A DNA stretch of 64,000 nt from Echria macrotheca. Lineage: Eukaryota > Ascomycota > Sordariomycetes > Sordariales > Schizotheciaceae. The notes beneath the pieces were generated by a model. It did not search any database and was not told the origin of the DNA. It worked only from the letters and a program-made list of their open reading frames with translations. A program made the position numbers and the translations under genes. Positions 11,206-20,693 of the stretch are shown in pieces. Position 1 is the stretch's first letter; the number at the start of each line of letters is the position of its first letter. The stretch lies in the NCBI GenBank assembly GCA_030411725.1, contig MU839843.1, positions 434,001-498,000 on the forward strand, in the 5' to 3' direction.

Positions 11206-12171
11206 TGATGAAGAATGGCAGAAAAAAGATTTGGCTGGACAGTGTCAAGAGAGCAAAGAGTGGGAGAGAGTGGGAGAATAAGGAAGGTACCATCATCCAC
11301 TCCTTCCAGCCTGACTACCTACCCATAAATGCGTGGTTGACGAGAGTGCGATCGATCGACTGCTCTCCCTCAAAACTGCATCATTATTTCCACCAATAAC
11401 ATAATCTCAAAATACCAGTCGCTCACACCCAAATGCAAGCCGCCGAGTTTGAACTTGAATGACAGCTGCGGTGGCCTCCAAACTTTATGCTCATTGGCTT
11501 CACGATGTGGAAATTCGCCGCCGGCACACGGGGCAGCCAACGGGATCTTGTCAACCATCACGCTAGGGGTTGGAGCTCATGGAGGCAACCAAAGCGTCTA
11601 GGCACCAGTTTCCAACCGTAGCCAATGGGAACCATAGCGTGTCAACAAAGCAACCTCGCAGGGCGACGGGAAACGATAGGATATCAGTTGCCGTCAGTCA
11701 GTACCTAGGTAGGTACCTAGGTACCCAAGCAGTTGAGAGTAGCAACTTCTCCTTCATGTTTGAAGACGTATCTACCTAGTCTCGCAACATGATAACCGGT
11801 GGACTTTGGCTGCTAAAGCTTGCTGTGCTTATGTCGGGCTTACCAATAAGAAGCCCGTTTGAGTTTCAGTTCAGCGCCATCCCCACACCCCTCCAGTTGA
11901 ACTGTACATACAAGATATTGCGCACCAAAACTTGTTTGTTCCGAGCCTGATAGACTTTTGCCCAGTAGCATCTCACTACGCTTGTCCATTAGCGTGAGAG
12001 ATGGCTTGCCCTGTATATTTTGTTTCGGGCGATGAATCTGGGGCCCTGGACACACGAAACTGCCTTTCCCACACTTCGTGTCGCAGCACCGCGCACGTGA
12101 TCTTAGGATAATCGTGAGGGGCTATCGAGCGGTTTACCCGAGCTTCTAATTCTTATATCATTTTCATATTT
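11206..12171. other. Intergenic with CCTAGGT-rich palindromic tract
   Basis: 5' region of the HET gene. At 11701-11726 the motif TACCTAGGT recurs in near-palindromic tandem. No coding sequence can be supported. Confidence 0.55.
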
Positions 12172-12310
12172 ATGGAACAGGTAATGCTAATGGTCGAATT
12201 TCAAGGTTCTGGTTTAGGGTACTAATCTTGCTAAGCTTGTTAGTCATGGGGGTAAGATAGCGAACCCGGGGACTGGGGCCTCTTATCTGGCGGCGACATA
12301 TATTGATTTC
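12172..12310. repeat. Dispersed repeat copy B
   Basis: Second copy of the 8832-8975 repeat, direct orientation, with transition-type differences. It is immediately followed by, and may belong to the same element as, the left inverted-repeat arm at 12391-12690. Confidence 0.8.
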
Positions 12311-12390
12311 TCGCGCATGTCCGCATTTCGTCCTGATAGTATCCGATTCTAACCGGAACCGATTTCGGCCACCGCTCGAACCCGGCACCT

Positions 12391-12690
12391 GATTTAACTA
12401 GTCGGTTCAACTACTGCCGGCTATCGCAACTTGCATACTTTAGTTTGCATTATCCGAAGTGAAACGGCGGTAAGTGACTTAACGCGGAAGAAGCCTAACT
12501 GCTATAGACTGACATACAAGCGGTTGTATAGATCCATACGCGCTAAAACGAGGCAGTGAAAATTAAGTAGGTGGCTTATTTGTAAGAATTTAAGGCCTGA
12601 ACGTCCTTCCCTAACGCCCAAGTGTTTTGACCCCCCAAATAACCCAAGATAACCCAAAAACCGCTGTCGCCACAGTGCAGATCTAAACAT
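12391..12690 (-). repeat. Left arm of long inverted repeat
   Basis: The reverse complement aligns along ~300 bp with 15165-15470. Shared blocks include TAGATCTGCA, CAAAACACTTGGGCG, TTACAAATA, ATGTCAGTCTA, GGCTTCTTCCG and CGTTTCACTTCGGATAATGCAAA. Differences are mostly transitions (for example CGGTTTTTGGGTTATC here against CGGTTTCCGGGCTATC in the right arm). Towards its outer end (read on minus, 12430 to 12350) there is a tRNA-like GGTTCGAGC box, so a tRNA-derived SINE is one possibility. The two arms enclose the peptidase gene. Confidence 0.8.
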
Positions 12691-12902
12691 AACCCCCCAC
12701 CCACACACATGAAGCCATTCAACCAACTACCTAGGGCGTAGGAACTAGTGCTAGCGGCGTTTGATATCATCGTTGCTAGCCTTTATAAATATCTAGGAGG
12801 TGCAGACCCCATCTCTCACACCCTCACACATTTTCCAACAACCAACCTCCCTCCTTCGCATCGGGCATTCTTCAACTGGCAATCGCGTTACAGGCCAGCA
12901 CA

Positions 12903-14774
12903 ATGGCCTCCGAGCATTACCTCGACCCAAATACCTCCGAGTCTGATGCCGTCCATATCTTTAACGTTCCGTCTCGAGTAGGGGCTCCACCTCCTCATCC
13001 GTTCCCTGTTGCCAGCCTGTGGGATAGTCAATGCATCGAAATCGATAAAGATATTGGGAAGAAGAGGCTCGTAGGCGTGACCTGCAAGATTCTCTCAGCA
13101 GAGAAGGTTGACAAGGTCATCTCCGTCGAGCTGATATCCAGAATACCACTGAGAAGCAACATGCTTCCCCAGGGCCAGCCAACTATCGTCATCGTGGCAC
13201 GTTGGACCGACGACGGCTGCTCCGTTATCTGGGGTCGGGCAGTGTCGAGGATCAAGAAGTGGGTTGACTCGATACGCGTTTCCAGCAAAACTCCCAATAT
13301 TGACATTGCGGTTGAGATGATCGGCGAGGAGCATGTAAAGGAAAAGTACATGGCCCCTGTTGAATCTGGCCTTCTTGATCGTGGACTGCGCGAGCACTGG
13401 GCGCTCATCAAGGACGACGTCGGTCGCATCTTAGACTCGTTTTCGCAAACGAAGGGGCACGTTACCTCAATCCACCTATTCAGGCTCGGATTCTCGACCA
13501 TCTACGGCGATAACCCCAACACCGTGTACATATCGGTTGATTATCTTTGCCGAGAAACAAGCTGGCCACCGGTGCTCGAAGCCATTCGCGAATAGCTTCA
13601 GCAACCCCGCTACGTGTACGCCAACCTTCACCCTCACATGGAACACGGTGTCACTCATCTATGGGCCGCTTTCCCTCTGATACCCACCACTAGAAGGGAT
13701 TCCGAGAAATATCAACGAGAGGCAAAACTAGTCCCCAGCATGCCGTATAAGCAACAAGTCAGCCTGGGATCTGATATCAGTGTCAGCAAGTATATCAAGA
13801 CGGACGACGGCAGGGAAATTTCCTCTCCGGTCGGTACCATGGGCTGCTGGCTGGAAATCAAGACCAAATCCGAGCCAGAGTGGACCAAAGTCGCACTGAC
13901 GAATTATCATGTCATTCGCCCGTGGTATGACGGATTCCATATCGATAAAGTCGGTGTCGTCGGGCAACCTACGGCTGGATCTGAGCTTTGGCGAATGGAT
14001 ACGTCGGGTATTTCACCATCGGATGATGTTGATCGGCCATTGGTTGAGCACCCCAGCCGTGCAAAACATAACCACGGAGTCGTACGATCGCAACAGCTAG
14101 CTGAACTGCTCCCGGATCATATCCCGCGTGGAAAGAAGGCCAGAGAAGACTTACAGCACATAATTCCCTTCTTTGACAACAATCAGCATAGGCTGGGAAG
14201 GGTGTTTTGTGCTTCCGGCTTCATGCGACGCACCGCAACCGGCGGCCGGTTGGATTGGGCACTCATCAGACCGGCCAGCGACGATCGGGTAGGAAACAAC
14301 ACGCTGCCCTCGCTGCGTGACTGGGAGGCAAAGTACGTGGACTTTAATTGTTGGCCGCATTATGAGACCGACGAGGGCCCGCTTCAGCAACCCACAGAAA
14401 GGGGACTCAGAGTCCTGCAGCAAGGGGACGGCATCTACAAGCTTGGGGCAACCACGGGCGTCTCGTCAGGAAAGCACCAGGAGACGAAAGGAAATGTTGC
14501 CGTTTCTGATGACCAACATGTGGCCGGGTCGAAGCTGTCCGAAGAGTTTGCCTACGTTCAAGCCGAGGACCATGTGTTTTCGGCAGCGGGCGACTCCGGA
14601 TCAGTAGCGTGGGACAGAAAGGGGCGGGCTGTAGGGCTTGTGTTTGGAGGACTGAGGCCTACAGGAGTTCTCGGGACGGCAGGGCTTACTTACATCACGC
14701 CTATCCATGATGTCTTCAAGGATATTATGGAATTCTCAGACGGTGAGATAACGGATATACGCATCGCAGAGTAG
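12903..14774 (+). pseudogene. Trypsin-like serine peptidase gene with one in-frame TAG
   Basis: One reading frame of 624 codons from the ATG at 12903 to the TAG at 14772-14774, broken only by a TAG at 13593-13595. Sequence on both sides is continuous (EAIRE, stop, LQQPRYVYANL). The N-terminal ~230 residues are an uncharacterised region found in such fungal proteins. The C-terminal half is a chymotrypsin-fold peptidase domain with a full apparent triad: His in ALTNYHV (codon 13908, residue ~336), Asp in RLDWALI (codon 14253, ~451) and Ser in AAGDSGS (codon 14595, ~565). There is no signal peptide, so it is cytoplasmic. Related trypsin-like domains serve as effector domains of fungal NLR-type proteins, so a role in regulated cell death is an inference. 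The stop could be CAG to TAG, the change RIP produces. Whether the gene is dead, read through, or intact in other strains is open. A short cryptic intron over the stop was not found. Confidence 0.82.
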
Positions 14775-14800
14775 GTAGATGGATGTGGAACCTAACCTAA

Positions 14801-14880
14801 GGCATCTGATAGGGGTGCACACCGCTTTTTGCTCCAGGTGCATCCCCTCACAATAGTGTTTTACGCATCTGTCCTCTGAT
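14801..14880 (+). repeat. MITE half-copy 1
   Basis: Starts GGCATCTGATAGGGGTGCAC and follows the right terminal ~80 bp of the intact MITE at 27974-28108 (read inward), including the block TTTTACGCATCTG. No partner terminal repeat is seen nearby in inverted orientation. Confidence 0.75.
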
Positions 14881-15048
14881 TTCCCGTTGATCTTTTCCTA
14901 AACTCTGAATATAACTTTTCATATGCCTATTTAACATTTGTAAGGGGTTTTAAACTTATAAAAGTGAGAGTATAAGGTAGGTTTAACGCGTTTGCTAGAA
15001 ACTTGGACGCGTCCTAGGTAAAGACCTAGCGGATATCACGTAAATGAA

Positions 15049-15130
15049 GGCATCTGATAGTAGTGCACCCCCCTTTTTGATCTGTACGTATCCCCTTGAA
15101 ACATAAGTTTTTCGCCCACATCCTCAAATA
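15049..15130 (+). repeat. MITE half-copy 2
   Basis: Starts GGCATCTGATAGTAGTGCAC and matches the same MITE end over about 70-80 bp with more divergence. It has the same orientation as half-copy 1, 248 bp away. Confidence 0.7.
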
Positions 15131-15164
15131 TAAGCGTTTCGGCGAGTCAACAACAGCAAGAGGT

Positions 15165-15470
15165 GTAAGGTAGATCTGCAGCGTGGCGTCACAGCGGTTT
15201 CCGGGCTATCTTTGGTTATCTTGGTGGTTAAAACACTTGGGCGAGGCGTTAGAGGAGGATATTCACGCCCTAAATTGTTACAAATAGGCCGCCTATTTCC
15301 ACTCCCTCATTTTAGCACGTGTGGATTTATACGACCGCTCGAATGTCAGTCTACAGCAGTTCGGCTTCTTCCGGGTTGAGTCACTCGCCCCGTTTCACTT
15401 CGGATAATGCAAATTAAAAAGGTGCGCATGTTGCGTGGCCAAAAGTAGCTGAACTGACTAAGGTAAAGGT
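15165..15470 (+). repeat. Right arm of long inverted repeat
   Basis: Inverted counterpart of 12391-12690. This arm keeps more C and G at the variable positions, as if the left arm had suffered more C-to-T change (G-to-A on the other strand). The arms are about 2.5 kb apart. Confidence 0.8.
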
Positions 15471-15940
15471 TGTGACTTGAAGATCCTTATCTCTTTTCAG
15501 ACCCAGACGCGCTTTAACTAGTCCAAAGTGGCGTTCAATGTATTCCCACGTGCGGAGTTTAGTGGCACATCATTATGCATTTACCTACCATCCGTATTCC
15601 ATACGATAGCCTGAGATGGTGTACAGTCAAGGTTCCCAATCCTACCGATGCCAAAAAGGGGTTCCGAGCCGAATACTTTGCAAGACTTTTGGTTCACCTC
15701 GAATTGCTTGCCAGCAACGGTTTAGATCTCGGCGGGTTTCCGCTCATAGAAAAAAATAGTCTCAAAAATAGGGGGCAATAATAGCACGGTTTGCAATGCC
15801 AGGGTCAATGGATGCCTAAAGGTTTAGACCTATAAGAGCCCTCCGTCTAAAATCATGACAACTACGGACCGTCTGTTTAAGGTGTTGCAAGTTCTTAACA
15901 AGTCTTCCGTCTCTCTTTTCCAATACTATCGGTGATAACG
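15471..15940. other. Intergenic, upstream of GH17-like gene
   Basis: No supportable gene. A 68-codon open frame at 15575-15781 has no recognisable features. The last 100 bases are CT-rich, as is usual before fungal start codons. Confidence 0.5.
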
Positions 15941-17043
15941 ATGCGATCGGTCATTTCGACATTGATGCTGGCGGCCCTCGCGGCAGCCAACTTGAAGCCA
16001 CACTGCTTCCCGTATGGCACTGCAACGCTGCCCAAGGACCTGTCGAAACCCCATGTGCCGCTCAAGGACTGGTGGTGCCCGCAGTCGATGGCGTACGGCT
16101 TCCAGGGGTTCTCGTATCCGATGGAGTACTACGACTGCTCGGCGCCGCAGAACGGCTTCGAGTACATGAGGGACGACTTTGCGCGCATGAAGCGCGATTT
16201 TGGCGCCTCGATCGTGCGCATGTACTACCCCGTGTGCACTAACGAATCAGTCTTTGAGAATGCGATCCGGGCAGGCGTCGCCAATGACATGGCCGTCATC
16301 TTCCAGGTCTGGACCAACTTTGGCGTCGGGGTAGGTGCCCTGTGGGACGGTGGCTGATGGACAGGGACGAGAATGGCTGATATGATGGTGCGCAGAATGA
16401 GCAGTGGCAGCAGTCGCAACAGGCAATCTACAATGTGCTTTCATCCGCGACATTCGGCCCGTTGGCGCCGTATGTCGTGCACTCGGCCGACTTCGGGTCC
16501 GAGCCCGTGGGAGACGGCATGGACGGCGGAGGGGATCAGTTCGTGACGGACCTGGGCAAGTTCCGGGACGTCATGAACACGCACGGCATCCCCGCCGGCA
16601 TCAGCGAGGACTGGGACCGGCCGGGCACCATGAGCAGCGACAACGGTACGGGGCTCGGGCCCATCGGCGCCGGCGTGCGCGCCAACAGCGACTACTGCCA
16701 CGCCCACATCATGCCCTACTACCTGAGCAGCAACCCAACCGTGGCGCAGGCCTGGCCCTACATCCGTCAGCAAATAGCCTGGCTGGCGCGCTACGTGCGG
16801 CTGCCGACCATGATTACCGAGACGCAGTGGGCGTGGGCGCCGAACCCGTTCCACGGCGGCGCTACCGACGTCGGTGTAGCCCAGCACACGCAGTACTGGA
16901 AGAAGTTTGATGACGAGTGCGAGTTTTTCAAGCTGAACAGGGTCGGCTGGTTCATCCATGCGTGGCTGGGCGAGTCGACGTTTGACATGGTCTACGACAA
17001 CGGGAGCTACGTCATTCCACGTTGGAGGCCGAGGAAGTGTTGA
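15941..17043 (+). CDS. Secreted GH17-like glycoside hydrolase
   Basis: Two exons, 15941-16330 and 16396-17043, with one intron (GTAGGT..GCGCAG, 65 nt) that joins in phase and gives 345 aa. The ATG at 15941 starts a clear signal peptide (MRSVISTLMLAALAAA). The mature protein resembles fungal glycosidases of the GH17/beta-1,3-glucan type TIM barrel: an early ARMKRDFGASIVRMYYP strand, candidate acid/base Glu in GISEDWDRP, HAHIMPYYL, and candidate nucleophile Glu in MITETQWAWAP. The C-terminus WRPRKC is typical of related secreted proteins. It would act on cell-wall beta-glucan, its own or a host's; the substrate is inferred only from the family. Assignment to GH17 rather than a related clan-A family is moderately sure. 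Confidence 0.82.
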
Positions 17044-17661
17044 CGAACGCACTGGCTCTTATCAGGCACCGCTCGTGTAGCGGAGAAGCGGGTGGACATT
17101 TCTTTTGAAGACTGCAAAAGGGAATCTGATATCCGGGCATGTGTCATAAACCCACCAAGTGTCACCACTGTCCAGTTCTATCCAGAATTTCCCTTCAACT
17201 CCATAGGCAACCTTTCCAACCTTGGCACTTGTAATAAATGTCTTCCGCATTCGTAACTAAATGCTTCCGTACGGTATTTTGTGTTGATGGCTTGGGACTC
17301 GGGACATCTACCTATGCTACGCATTGCCAACATTCGTTACGCCCGTGTATCAATTCCCTTTCAAAATGATATCTACCAACTTAGTGCCGTGATAGTCATA
17401 GAGTCCACGTTATGCCTCCATGACTATCAGTTTTAAACCCAGAAAATATCATCAAAATGCGAAATGTCCGGGTAGGTACGCATTCATCAACACCTACCTA
17501 TCTCGCTCCCAGAATCCGCCCAGCAACAATGCATCAGCAGCCACAATGCTCCGAAATTCTTCTTGTCTCTCTCCTCTTATCTACACACCCCATCCCCCCC
17601 TTCCCCCATCCCCCCTTCCCCCTCTCCCCTCCCAACCCCAACCCAACCCCGTTTCCCACCC
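17044..17661. other. Intergenic, convergent genes
   Basis: Space between the 3' ends of the glycosidase gene (plus) and the small secreted protein gene (minus). It contains a long C-rich/pyrimidine tract at about 17586-17660. No gene is seen. Confidence 0.5.
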
Positions 17662-18186
17662 CTAACAAGCAACCTCACTCCAAACCTCCCGCCCCTCCTG
17701 ATCCGGCCGACTCTCATCCTTATACCAAACCGACGTCCTTTTCAAACACCGCCAGCCCTGCCCCTGATACTGGAACTTGCCGGTCCCGTTCGAGTCGTAC
17801 GCACAGAGCTGCAACATCCCCCCCGGGCCAGGGTTCGTCACGCACCCGTTCTGCGCGAAATTGATCGGCTCGCCAAGAGACCCGGCGTTGGAGGAGAACC
17901 AGTTGGATACTACCGTGTTTCTGAACCAGGATATTACCCAGCTGTCGGCTAGGGCGGTGGGGAGTGCTGTTGCTTTTTTTGTGGATACAATGTTAGTTTG
18001 GTTTTTTTTTAAAAATTTGTGTGTCTGTTATTGGAGGGGTGGGAGTAATGTGAGAGGGTTGTGTATGAACATGAAGGCCTGGGGAAGGTATGTGGGAGGA
18101 AGTGTTCATTTCGTTTTACTGTATGCGATAAAAAGGATGGGAACGGTGCACGTACCGGCGATGAGAGCGACGAGGGTGAGCTTCAT
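17662..18186 (-). CDS. Small secreted cysteine-containing protein (113 aa)
   Basis: Two exons on minus: 18156-18186 and 17662-17972. The intron 17973-18155 (GTACGT..AAAAG, 183 nt) joins in phase. The first exon ends inside the signal peptide, so the product begins MKLTLVALIAATALPTALA with likely cleavage after ALA. The mature chain of ~94 residues starts DSWVISWFRNTVVSNW and contains four cysteines (NGCVTN, LQLCAYD, WRCLKR and the last residue of VAC). Two disulfides are therefore possible. It also has a Gly/Asn-rich middle (NPGPGG, NGTGKFQYQGQGW). I do not recognise a family. Size, signal peptide and paired Cys fit an effector-like or antimicrobial-like secreted protein, but that is inference. 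It is too finely split for a simple ORF search. Confidence 0.75.
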
Positions 18187-18874
18187 GGTGTTGGGTTTGA
18201 TGTCGATGGGTTTAGAGAGGCGGTGAGAAACGGAGGAAGTATAATGGTGGTGAAGAGAAAGGGTGGAGGAAGAGATGCGCCGGTTGAGTATTATATAGAA
18301 ACGACACCTGTGAGTTCGAAGATCGATTCTCAAGGCATAGTCTGCAGCGCCGTGTTCTATACAGAGGCTGTATTAAACAGCCAGACTACGCCGCAGCCTT
18401 ACCTCTAGCCAGATTGTTACACCGCACAATTGAAGTACGAATCACACTACACATCAAGCGCGTGGATGGGTGGGCAGTCTTGGCCTTGGCGGAAAGCTAG
18501 GCGCCGGCTAAATCAACTCAACACTGTCAACAGCCGACTTTACTGAGCGGGAGCCCCATAAATAAACGTCGAACCTGAAAGGGCTAGGCAGACCACGAGG
18601 CATAGCACTGCAAATTTTTCCAGCGAGTTTAACAGAGACATGGCACCGCTAGATCACCATCTTCCCGGTGCGTCTCCCCAAGCGCATTGAGCCGGCTACG
18701 GTAAAGCGTGCGAGCGGCGAAGGCCATTTTCCCTGCCCCAGGTATGGAACATATTCCTGGATCAGAACATTTTCCTCGGTCAACAAGTGAATTATAACTC
18801 TATGGCATTAATACTTCTGTATTTGGCCATCATCGTACATGATACGTACCACCGCGCCATCCGAAGCCAACAGA
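18187..18874. other. Intergenic, no gene seen
   Basis: Promoter region of the small secreted protein gene on one side and the 3' flank of the sedolisin gene on the other. No coding sequence. Confidence 0.5.
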
Positions 18875-20693
18875 CTACTCATTTGGCACACCCGGCGCGG
18901 CCTCCTTTAGTAGGATTTCAAACTTTGGCGTGCCCAGGCCCGTCACGGGGTCCCACCCGACCGTCGCATTCCACCGGGCGCTCCGGCCGAAATCCGGCTT
19001 GCCATAGCACCCACCCCCGTACCCGGAAGTAACATCGGTAAACGCGTGCGTCACATTGTATAGCCACGGATTCAGGAACCCCAGCGGCGGCTCGCCCTTC
19101 GTCTTCCGTGCCGCGTTCAGCAGGGCGACTATGCCCGCAAACACAGGGGCTGACGCGCTAGTGCCAGACATCATCGACAGGTACCCCTTATCGTAGACGG
19201 CAAAGTTGGAACCCTGGGCCGACACATCGGGGATGGCCCGGCCTTCTCGATTGAAGTAGGAGGCATACGTATCGTTGATACTCTCCAGATATGATGATAC
19301 CACCGCCTTTTGATACGCTGGCCGGGAGTGGTAGATGCTGAAGCCACCGCTGGAAAAGCTGACTGCCCGCTCAGGGTTCGTCCCTATCGTTGCCCCGACC
19401 GACGTGACAAAAGGACAGCCAGCGGGATACGTTGGCTCGAAATACGTCTGATTATTAGTGTTCCGAACACAAGAGTTGCCAGGTCCAGAGTCTCCCGACG
19501 CAAAGATGACCGAAACGCCACGTGCTCCAAGCTGCATGAACATGTTGCACGTCTTGAGAGCGTACTCCTGAGGGATGGACTGCTCTTCCTCTCCATACGA
19601 AGTCGATATGGTTCGTGGAAGTTCCCCGTCCGGAAGATTGAGCATATACGTCAGCCATTCGAGATAGGGCTCGTTGCTTCCGGGCAGACGGGGCTGATCT
19701 CGCGTGGGGACGAGGGGTCCACGACCACCGGTGCTGTACTCGACGACAGGAAGCGGCGCAGCAATGCCAAGGAGGTACTGGGCATCAAGATTTGCCTCGC
19801 CTAGAGAAATAAGAATAATGAAGAAGCTCGGAATCAAGACTCCACTTACCGCTGTCCCTGCTGCTTTTCTGGTCGTCAAGACCTCCATTGATCAGCTCAA
19901 CCGAAAAGTTCTGTCCCTTGGCGGATGGCACAAAACGCTCCGCGAAGAGAGCAAAATCCGAATACCGAGCATATTCCTCCAGATACGAAGCAAATGCCAC
20001 CCTGTTCTCCGGCGTGTTGGCAGCAGTGTAGTTGACATTGTACAATGCCTTCAGGCACGACGGGGTGATCGTCGAGCCGCACTCGACGGCCTCCCCCGAA
20101 AGGCTAGTCGCGGCGAAGCTAGTCTTGGTTGGAACGAGTCCAACATCGTCCTCGATTCGATGCATATCGAAGATGGTGGACTTCTGTGCACCGAGCTGGC
20201 CAAAGCGAGTAGTGGGCTGGATCAGGTCGATATGGTCGCACAGGTCGTCCGGGATGCTGTACTGAAGAGTCCGCAGCTTTGGCCCGCCTCCGCCAGAGTA
20301 CTGATACCAGGAAAAGGTGGTATTGAGCAGCATGTCGGCTTTTGCAGCCGTAGTGCTGAACGAGACCCAGTCATTGTCGACGTCGGGATGAATTCCATAT
20401 GCCCGGAGCCAGCGGGCTACGATATCGCGAGAGGCGTCGGAAGGCGCCGTGAAGGCCCGTACCTCGTCTCGGGTCATGTGCATGCCGTAGTTTGGGTGGC
20501 CCGGCGTTGACATCTCGAGCACCGCCTGCTCTAGAGCTTGGGCGTGCTGCTGGCGAAGGCCAATGCGGAGTGTGACTGGGTCCTGTTGAGAAGCGCTGCC
20601 AATCCTACTCCAGCCCTTCGGTGTCTCCGTCAACCTGTCCATGACACGCGCCGATGCCGCCGTGGCGGCCGTGAGAACCACAACGAGCCGCAT
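18875..20693 (-). CDS. Sedolisin-family tripeptidyl peptidase (S53)
   Basis: Two exons on minus, 19850-20693 and 18875-19800. The 49-nt intron (GTAAGT..TCTCTAG) joins in phase to give 589 aa. The ATG at 20693 begins a signal peptide (MRLVVVLTAATAASA). The N-terminal pro-domain includes HPNYGMHMTRDEV (the family's HPxYGxxLT-type motif). The catalytic domain shows Glu and Asp of the triad in GEANLDAQY (the codon for this Gly spans the intron), the oxyanion Asp region ASGDSGPG, and the nucleophile Ser in SGTSASAPVFAG. The C-terminal calcium-site region is D-V-T-S-GYGGGCYG followed by GWDPVTGLGTP. Secreted acid peptidases of this family release tripeptides from protein N-termini and feed on external protein. 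Confidence 0.94.

Noticed and set aside
12350..12440. tRNA-like B-box (GGTTCGAGC) at the outer end of the left inverted repeat
   Set aside because: No complete tRNA fold. At most a tRNA-derived repeat head, noted under the repeat instead.
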